DNA of 11,909 nt, from positions 499,021 to 510,929 of the forward strand of contig NW_003155740.1 of the NCBI RefSeq assembly GCF_000003605.2, given 5' to 3'. The position numbers and the translations under genes are program-made. How positions within the stretch are numbered: the stretch's first letter is position 1; each line of letters starts with the position of its first letter. Source of the DNA: Saccoglossus kowalevskii. Lineage: Eukaryota; Hemichordata; Enteropneusta; Harrimaniidae. This document shows positions 7,651 to 11,909 of the stretch, one piece after another. The notes below the pieces were generated by a model that searched no databases, had not been told where the DNA came from, and saw only the letters and a program-made list of their open reading frames with translations.

Positions 7651-10062
7651 TCGTCTCAAGTGGTAGCCATTTTCGTTTGTGTATTTCTATAACATCAATG
7701 AGGTACGTGGAGAGAAACGTTATTCATTCGGTCTCATAAATTTACCGACACTGTCAGAGGCCTGTCGATTTATTACGGATAGACACTTAGGTAACCGGGG
7801 TTCGGATGTTCTCCACGTTGGACTCATAAAAAACACACAGAAGCTCAATTCTCTGACTGCCTCGTGTACTCTCCTCGAGACAGCTTCAAATCACTTTATT
7901 AACTTGTCAACCATTAGCTAATTACAATAGAATATAAGAGACTTTGCCTCCAAACGAACAGCCAATCACACAACACAACAGTTTTACACATCATAACACA
8001 ATTGATTAATCGTCACTATATTAGGAAAATCACTATCATAGTATCAACGTCAGTTTATATTTATGGGCGCTGATTGTCTTGCAATAACATTTCACAGTTG
8101 ACATCAATATACATCATTAGTTCTGGACTAAGACCAGTATGCCGCATAAGCTTAAAATCACAAGCTCATGAGAACGTGTCGACGGATTTCAGCCAGTCCT
8201 GCCATTTGGCCTCATCATTCAACCTTAATCAGTAAATGGCATGACAACCACCATTAAGCAGAAATATAAATCATGACACTATGACTTTAATAATTTGAAT
8301 AAAGGGTGACTATTGACTTATTTATTAGGTATCAAGACAATACAAGTGACTTAAGTCTACTTTAATGTGTATAACGTTTTCACCTTTCGTACTAATAATT
8401 TGGATAAGATGTATTTTTGGATATTGAATGTTTTAAAATAATATGCACTGAAATGAGTCAATTCAATGTAAATTTTACTGTGAGGTACTGGTGGTGTCAT
8501 ATAATTACCGAACGTAGCACCCAATTACAGCCAAAATATAGACCTTGTGGTTCGTTTCTTTACACCAAAATATACAATATATAACCATTCATACACAGTA
8601 ATGCCAGGGTAGAACTTCTGAAAAGCATGTACACACCGTTAACGTGCTTGCTTGTTTTAGGAAACAGTTTATGTGGTCGACAAAATAATTCATGAAAACA
8701 AGTAAGTACCAGTATGGAAATATTATTAACAATGGTGTTAATTCGAATATTACTGGTAGTTTCAGATGTCGGCTAAACGCCTGTGATTTAAAGCCGCATA
8801 TATGTGCATATATTTTAAATTTTCACATCCCCAACTCCGCGCATATTAATTTGTTTCACACATATATAGTGGCAATTTGCCACGAGCTGCAAAATGGCCA
8901 TGATTTTAATTACTGATTTTGAAACTAGCAATTATGTTTCCAATATATGCAATATGCAAATGCACCAAAACGCTCGATGTCGTGAATACTCGCTCACAAG
9001 CAATAAACGTTTACTTTCGAAGCTGCAAATTGATAAACGAGATAAATAGGATATCAAATTCGTAGGTTTCTGTTACTTAGTATAGTGCTACAATTGGTCA
9101 ACCTATGTAAGATTTGTTAATTTTGTGGCGATGTCTTTAATTCTATATTTATATATTTTTTTTGTAATTTTTAGTAACAAATTCTTTTCTGGCTCAATTA
9201 TCTTGATATTTCGTATGGTTTATAACAAGTTCATAACAATTGCAATTTCCATGGCAACAACCATATAACGTCAAGAGTTCCTGGATCTCGGTAAATTTGT
9301 AAACTAGAAAGACAAGAACAAATTGTTCTAGAAATTGAATTGATGTTTTCAATGATATAGGAACATCATTGTGAACATGGTGTCAAAGTATACTAAAAAT
9401 AGTGTGTACATTTTGTCCACATGTTGCAGTCATCATATATTATCATAATCAAGTGTGTTTTATCTATCTCAGAAATCAGAATTGTACACCTTGCCAATTG
9501 ATTGGCAGTGCGATTGACCAATCGGAGAGAAATAAGAGTCATGGTATTAATGTCCATAATTTATCCGTTACATGGGTTCTTTTCTTCTAGCTCAGACATT
9601 AGTTGGCATAACATATTGTCGTACGTCCATAATAATATCAGGCTATTATAGCATCAATCACTCAATGCTAGCCTAAATGCCATATGTTATCGTGGTGACC
9701 TATGAGATTCATTTGTCAGTAGATCATAGACAACAAATTGGTACCACTTATTCAGCTTGCGTAATCCAACTAGTTGTTGTGGGACGTGTTCGCTACTGAA
9801 AATTTCGAGCTTTTTTTCTGTTTTACCTCACTTCCAGTCCACCAGTGTCTTTGGTAGATCTTCTAACTGTCGTGGAATAGGTTGTAGTGTCTATGTTGTC
9901 ATTTAGTTCATGGTGTTTCATATTTCATTGTATAACACTGACCTAATGTATTTACTTCAGGTGTATGGTTCTGTCAAATCAATATCTGTCATCTGTAAAT
10001 GAAGTTGAATCATCGTTATGTTATCGACAGAAAACTAGACGCATATTAATTTGTTTGCCAAG
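7651..10062. other. Long stretch without a supported gene
   Basis: Several short open frames occur (7679-7921, 8692-8916 and 9402-9590, all +). None shows a recognisable domain, codon pattern or splice context. The first lacks an ATG start. Minor items are a weak minus-strand terminal-exon candidate at 8166-8223, a near X-box at 9245-9258, and a 17-bp identity between 8840-8856 and 10040-10056. An endonuclease domain belonging to the downstream LINE was looked for in 9400-10060 and not found. Confidence 0.5.
8166..8223 (-). CDS. Weak candidate for a terminal coding exon
   Basis: Read on the minus strand from about 8223 to the TGA at 8168-8166, the frame gives LNDEAKWQDWLKSVDTFS and a stop. 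The composition (charged residues mixed with Trp) looks protein-like, unlike most AT-rich chance frames here, and a possible acceptor AG lies just before it (TGATTAAG). However, the pyrimidine tract is poor, the piece is only about 19 codons, and no partner exon with a matching phase was established. No family is recognised; it may be chance. Confidence 0.15.
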
Positions 10063-10331
10063 TTGTTTATTTATTTATTCAATTCTTCTTTTAATTCTTC
10101 TTTTCTTAGACTTCAGTTCTGCTTGGCATTAGGTTGGTTTTGGCGGCACCACTGTCGTGGTTGCCCAGTGGTGTTTGGTGCTGGGAATGTTGGTAATGAC
10201 GTCCTATGGGGAGTATAATCGTTCATGTTTTTGGTCCACCATCCCCGGCCATCGGGCGCTGCTGGGGTTTCCGTGGTGATGGTGTCGGCAGAGCGTGGTG
10301 CCATACAGACATATTTGTTCATTTATTTATT
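10063..10331 (-). mobile_element. Short retroposed insertion flanked by 17-bp direct repeats (candidate)
   Basis: TTGTTTATTTATTTATT at 10063-10079 and TTGTTCATTTATTTATT at 10315-10331 differ at one position. They bracket 235 bp that are clearly GC-richer than the surroundings. Read on the minus strand, the insert starts TGTCTGTATGGCACC and ends in an A-rich tail (AAGAAAAGAAGAATTAAAAG and similar). This is the layout of a LINE- or SINE-mobilised insertion with target-site duplication. A 69-codon minus-strand frame (10322-10113, starting in the right flank) is rich in Pro, Thr and Arg and matches nothing I recognise. The low complexity of the flanks makes chance similarity possible. Confidence 0.45.
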
Positions 10332-10394
10332 AATAAGCTATATGTTTATTTATCGTTCTATTGTAGACATTAATATTTGTTATGAATATGTTTT

Positions 10395-10511
10395 GATCAC
10401 ATGCCTGTTTCTATCACGTGTCATACTGAGTCTTTGCCGAGTGTAGCGCCATTTACTACTGGATCTGAACCCCTAAGGCAAAAATTAACTAGCCCAAAGC
10501 GAGCACAATTT
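10395..10511 (+). pseudogene. Remnant of LINE endonuclease C-terminus
   Basis: A frame open from 10386 to the TAA at 10512 reads DHMPVSITC and onward. In LINE apurinic-type endonucleases the last conserved motif is SDHLPV; here the preceding residue is Phe (TTT), one base from Ser. An in-frame TGA at 10383 ends the frame upstream. The coding signal then continues in another frame from about 10489. Confidence 0.5.
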
Positions 10512-11078
10512 TAACCAGTATTGTTTACGAGCGCAAATGTGCCTTAGAAACATCGATATTCCGATGGATGCAATTATGTGCGTATCAGATGACTGCTATC
10601 GCAGTGACCACCATGACATGATTACTCGATATTATGGACAAATTATTGATTCCTTGGGAAGTGCTGGTGACGAAACATGTATTAGAAAATCAACCAGCCG
10701 TTTTGTGGTTGTACTTAGTTGGTAGTTATGGAGGCACATGACACAGCTCGCAATTATTTTCATTCTTGGTGTGACTCTGGTAAATCTAGATATGGTTTTG
10801 TGTACCAGATGATGCGCAGATCGAGGTCACAATTCAAACCAGCATTGCGCTACTGCAGAAATAATAAGATCCAATTCGAGTCTGACAATCTGGCCAAGTC
10901 GTTGTGATCGGCGATCGGCGGATATTTTGGAAACAGGCTACGATGGCATATAACGCGCCTCTTCCATATACTATTTACGGATGCCAATATTGCGAACATG
11001 TGGGCAAACCATTTTATTACGATTTTAAATTATGTTAATAATGATATTTATAAAGTTAAAGTGCAGCAATATGTTTAA
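10489..11078 (+). pseudogene. Remnant of LINE linker between endonuclease and reverse transcriptase
   Basis: Three frames cover this piece. 10489-10725 holds IDIPMDAIMC, then IIDSLGSAGDETC and a stop at 10723. 10719-10907 holds EAHDTARNYFHSW, SRYGFVYQMMRRSRSQFK and DNLAKSL. A third stretch from 10904 holds FWKQATMAYNAPLP, and the signal then moves to the frame starting at 10980 (NIANMWANHF), ending at a TAA at 11076. The order is that of the region between endonuclease and reverse transcriptase in CR1-like elements. The breaks are single-step frame changes plus stops, typical of an old, inactive copy. Confidence 0.75.
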
Positions 11079-11110
11079 GTTAGATGTTCTAACTGTGTCC
11101 GTAAAAGTAG

Positions 11111-11909
11111 TCGCCAGAAAAATCATGTGGAGTAGACGGTATATGTGCTGAGCACCTTAAATTCGCTAGCCCAGTGATCTCATTGCATCTGTCAATGTGT
11201 CTGTCTACAATGCTAATACACGGAACTGTTCCAAGAAGGTTAATTGAAGTTGAACTACTCCCAATAGCTAAGAACAAATGTGGAAATATGACCAGCAAAG
11301 ATAATTATCGACCCATTGCCATAACTACAGTTTTATCCAAAGTCTTTGAACACATTCTTCTAAACAGATGTCAGAATTATCTTGGTGTTTCAGAGAATCC
11401 ATTCGGTTTTAAAAAGAAACACACGACTGACTTTTGTATCTTTACTCTGAAAGAAATTATTAAGCATTACAATTCCCGTGGAATTCATGTATTTGTTTCT
11501 CGATGTATCTAAGGCCTTTGACAGGTTCAATCATTGAACCTTGTTTGAAATGCTCACAGAACGCATGGTGCCGGGTTACATTAATCGGTTTCTTATCAAC
11601 TGGTATGAAAATCAAATGTACTGCGTAAGATGGGGGAGTTCTACTTCCCGCTCATTCAGTGTATCCAATGGAGTTAGACAAGGTGGCGTTCTGTCGCTTT
11701 CCCTGTTCAATTAGTAGATAGATGACCTAAATGTGAAGTTAAATAAACTTCAATGTGGCTGTCTTGTTGGCAACAAAGTAATTAATAATATCAGTTATGC
11801 GAATGACATGTGCTAAATAGCGTCCTCTATAAATGGCTACGAAAGCTGCTGAAAACTTGTGAATTATTTGCTACTGATCATGATATGCTCTATAACGTGT
11901 TGAACACGT
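11111..11909 (+). pseudogene. Broken reverse transcriptase domain of the LINE
   Basis: A frame open from 11111 to 11509 holds KSCGVDGICAEHL, then HGTVP and DNYRPIAITTVLSKVFEH (RT motifs 1-2) and NPFGFKKKHTT. The frame then shifts near 11487, and FLDVSKAFDRFNH (motif 3, with its catalytic Asp) follows, with a TGA at 11535. Next come INWYENQM, SNGVRQGGVLS (motif 4) and two stops at 11712-11717. The polymerase box reads YAND at 11796-11807 instead of YADD, a one-base change of a catalytic Asp to Asn, and a stop follows at 11814. Signal resumes in another frame from about 11834 (KTCELFATDHDMLYN) to the window end. The enzyme cannot be active. Confidence 0.85.

Larger units (their letters stand above)
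10395..11909 (+). mobile_element. Decayed CR1/jockey-like non-LTR retrotransposon, running off the window end
   Basis: In order on +, pieces of a single LINE ORF2 can be followed through shifting frames: the endonuclease end with a DHMPVS motif (10395), the linker with AGDETC and EAHDTARNYF (10489-10907), and the pre-RT segment with ANMWANHF (10980-11075). These are followed by the reverse transcriptase (11111 onward). At least six frame changes and several in-frame stops (for example 11535, 11712, 11715 and 11814) show it is dead. Similar layouts are known from CR1- and jockey-type LINEs of many invertebrates; the exact clade cannot be assigned. Nothing convincing upstream of 10331 extends the endonuclease, so the copy is probably 5'-truncated or interrupted by the insertion at 10063-10331. 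Confidence 0.85.

Noticed and set aside
7679-7921. 80-codon + frame, and a minus-strand reading as an LTR with a primer-binding site complementary to a tRNA 3' end (near 7797-7820)
   Set aside because: The frame lacks an ATG and any motif. The tRNA-like sequence GGTTCGGATG lacks the invariant A58 of the T loop, so neither a tRNA nor a primer-binding site is supported.
8692-9590. Short + frames at 8692-8916 and 9402-9590
   Set aside because: No recognisable domains, AT-driven composition and no splice evidence.
10225-10446. 73-codon + frame
   Set aside because: It crosses the boundary between the GC-richer insert and AT-rich flank, and has no motif.
11089-11298. Minus-strand frame of 69 codons
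   Set aside because: Shadow of the reverse transcriptase remnant on the + strand.

Overview
The window looks like nuclear DNA of an invertebrate animal: it is AT-rich, has a spliced gene with short GT-AG introns, carries broken retrotransposon sequence and several tandem repeats, and has no bacterial-style dense coding. The coding evidence is a metazoan-type receptor tyrosine kinase C-lobe and a CR1/jockey-like LINE. I cannot name a species or phylum from the sequence alone.

Layout. Positions 1-735 hold four direct copies of a unit of about 183 bp. Positions 1233-1948 hold four copies plus a stub of the same unit in the opposite orientation. The two arrays face each other across a 497-bp spacer, giving a large foldback (inverted-repeat) structure. 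Positions 1949-3466 are non-coding, with one near-palindromic RFX X-box-like site. Positions 3467-4879 hold the last four exons of a tyrosine-kinase gene on the + strand. They encode 328 residues, from the DFG position to the C terminus, followed by a 3' UTR with two AATAAA signals near 5169 and 5204. The catalytic DFG aspartate is replaced (RLG), so the product is probably a pseudokinase or a strongly modified kinase. No earlier exon can be recognised in the window.

Positions 5430-5725 look like a dispersed repeat, either an LTR read on + or a tRNA-derived SINE read on -. Positions 5726-7140 are AT-rich with no supported gene. Positions 7153-7430 are a minisatellite of about 15 units of 16-21 bp. 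It runs into three copies of a longer unit of about 75 bp (7445-7650) that appears to contain the short unit, as if a higher-order repeat were forming. Positions 7651-10060 hold no convincing gene, only a weak minus-strand terminal-exon candidate at 8166-8223.

Positions 10063-10331 look like a 235-bp GC-richer insertion flanked by near-identical 17-bp direct repeats, probably a retroposed element on the minus strand. From about 10395 to the window end there is a decayed non-LTR retrotransposon on +: endonuclease tail, linker and reverse transcriptase. It is spread over several frames with in-frame stops and has a mutated catalytic YADD box.

The parts do not form a pathway. The picture is one host gene end set in repeat-rich intergenic or intronic DNA. 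The two most noteworthy items are the foldback array and the DFG-less kinase.
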